From Alphaproteobacteria bacterium (GTDB taxonomy: Bacteria > Pseudomonadota > Alphaproteobacteria > Micropepsales > Micropepsaceae): 64,000 bases of DNA. Shown here in pieces: positions 63,673-64,000 of this stretch. Within the stretch, counting starts at the first letter, position 1, and every line of letters starts with the position of its first letter. The notes under the pieces are model-generated. The model had not been told where the DNA came from. It ran no database searches and worked only from the letters and a program-made list of their open reading frames with translations. Position numbers and translations under genes: made by a program. Location of the stretch: contig JAFKEU010000005.1 of the NCBI GenBank assembly GCA_017308475.1, forward strand, positions 1 to 64,000, read 5' to 3'.

Positions 63673-63747
63673 ACCCCATCCGTCTGCCGGATGGGGATGG
63701 CCGCACCGCGGAATGCGGCGCTCGAGCCTTCGGAAAACACAGGTCCG

Positions 63748-63783
63748 CCTCCCCCTTCAGCGCATTACGCAGCAAGGGGGAGG
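63748..63783. repeat. Palindromic intergenic repeat (cctcccccttc family)
   Basis: cctcccccttc facing aagggggagg around agcgcattacgcagc. Its right flank (ggaagcggaaaccggaggggttcat) resembles the right flank of the copy at the start of the window (ggaagctgaacccggagggggttcat, 152-180). Fills the gap between the methyltransferase and the regulator. Confidence 0.7.
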
Positions 63784-63842
63784 TGGTTTCAGCGGGCGAT
63801 GGCGACTTTCGGGAGCCGGGCGGAAGCGGAAACCGGAGGGGT

Positions 63843-64000
63843 TCATTTCATTATGTCCGCAAAACTGAGTCTTGCGTCGAACAGCGAACGTACCACCAGC
63901 TGGATGCGGGTGGAGACGCCGAAGCGGCGTTTGGCATCTTCGATGTGCTTGTGCACGGTGGATTCGCTGATCCCCAGAAGCTGGCCGATCTCCCAGTCGC
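63843..64000 (-). CDS. LuxR-family transcriptional regulator, C-terminal part
   Basis: The last 52 codons are in the window; the start lies beyond 64000. Sequence DWEIGQLLGISESTVHKHIE then DAKRRFGVSTRIQLVVRSLF is the recognition part of a GerE/LuxR helix-turn-helix. Because the N-terminus is missing, it cannot be told whether it is an autoinducer-binding or response-regulator type. Confidence 0.85.
   Translation of the reverse strand, partial: DWEIGQLLGISESTVHKHIEDAKRRFGVSTRIQLVVRSLFDARLSFADIMK

Overview
High-GC chromosomal segment of a free-living alphaproteobacterium. The class call rests on the complete NepR / EcfG / PhyR / HWE-type kinase general stress locus, the F1-ATPase zeta subunit gene (DUF1476), purS-purQ-purL-bolA with a nearby CGFS glutaredoxin, an Rsm22-type methyltransferase and TonB receptors of the caulobacter/sphingomonad style. 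A Rhizomicrobium/Micropepsales-like organism is my guess, with low confidence.

Layout. 1-17 kb is mostly core: Tat-exported HpcH/HpaI aldolase homologue, CinA-like protein, map, radC, a Tat-exported enolase-superfamily enzyme, purB, a periplasmic PQQ glucose dehydrogenase divergent from a membrane LytTR regulator, DUF1476, then purC-(GIY-YIG)-purS-purQ-purL-bolA, rsm22-like, grxD, a GST and rpsD. 17.7-21.7 kb is a patch of small genes in which tails of an IS1-like transposase recur in front of three unrelated short genes, followed by an HNH nuclease gene. 21.7-28.4 kb is catabolic: beta-keto acid cleavage enzyme plus 3-hydroxyacyl-CoA/carnitine-type dehydrogenase, a secreted acetamidase/formamidase homologue and a large TonB receptor.

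29.55-44.86 kb is the most striking part. A tRNA-Leu(UAA) gene is cut in its anticodon loop: its 5' half lies at 29554-29593 and the matching 3' half at 44786-44858, with a 24-bp direct repeat at both ends, so about 15.2 kb of DNA sits inside a tRNA gene. Just inside the left end lies a second, complete tRNA-Leu(UAA) gene interrupted by a 201-nt group I intron with subgroup IC3-like core elements. The rest of the insert is a carbohydrate-acquisition locus: a TonB receptor with a tryptophan-halogenase-like flavoenzyme, a GH53 endo-galactanase with a GT1 glycosyltransferase, and a JmjC/cupin_8 protein - ECF sigma factor - FecR - STN-TonB receptor unit. Decayed IS3-family transposase copies in the same orientation lie near both ends. 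I see no integrase.

44.9-52.6 kb holds a Tat-exported UxuA-like enzyme, a PD-(D/E)XK-like/DUF2075 helicase, a ThDP enzyme, an HpcH/HpaI aldolase and lpdA. 52.7-57.7 kb is the general stress response hub (phyK, ecfG, nepR divergent from phyR) followed by small envelope-stress genes. GGAAC-N16/17-CGTT promoters can be read directly upstream of nepR, a DUF1328 gene and a PRC-barrel-like gene, with a near-match before a DUF3309 operon. 57.9-64 kb contains GT39 and GT2-GtrA lipid-linked glycosyltransferases, a single-domain response regulator, small stress proteins, a cyclopropane-fatty-acid-synthase-like methyltransferase and the 3' end of a LuxR-type regulator. A palindromic intergenic repeat family (cctccccctt / aagggggagg) recurs, once inside the GT39 reading frame.
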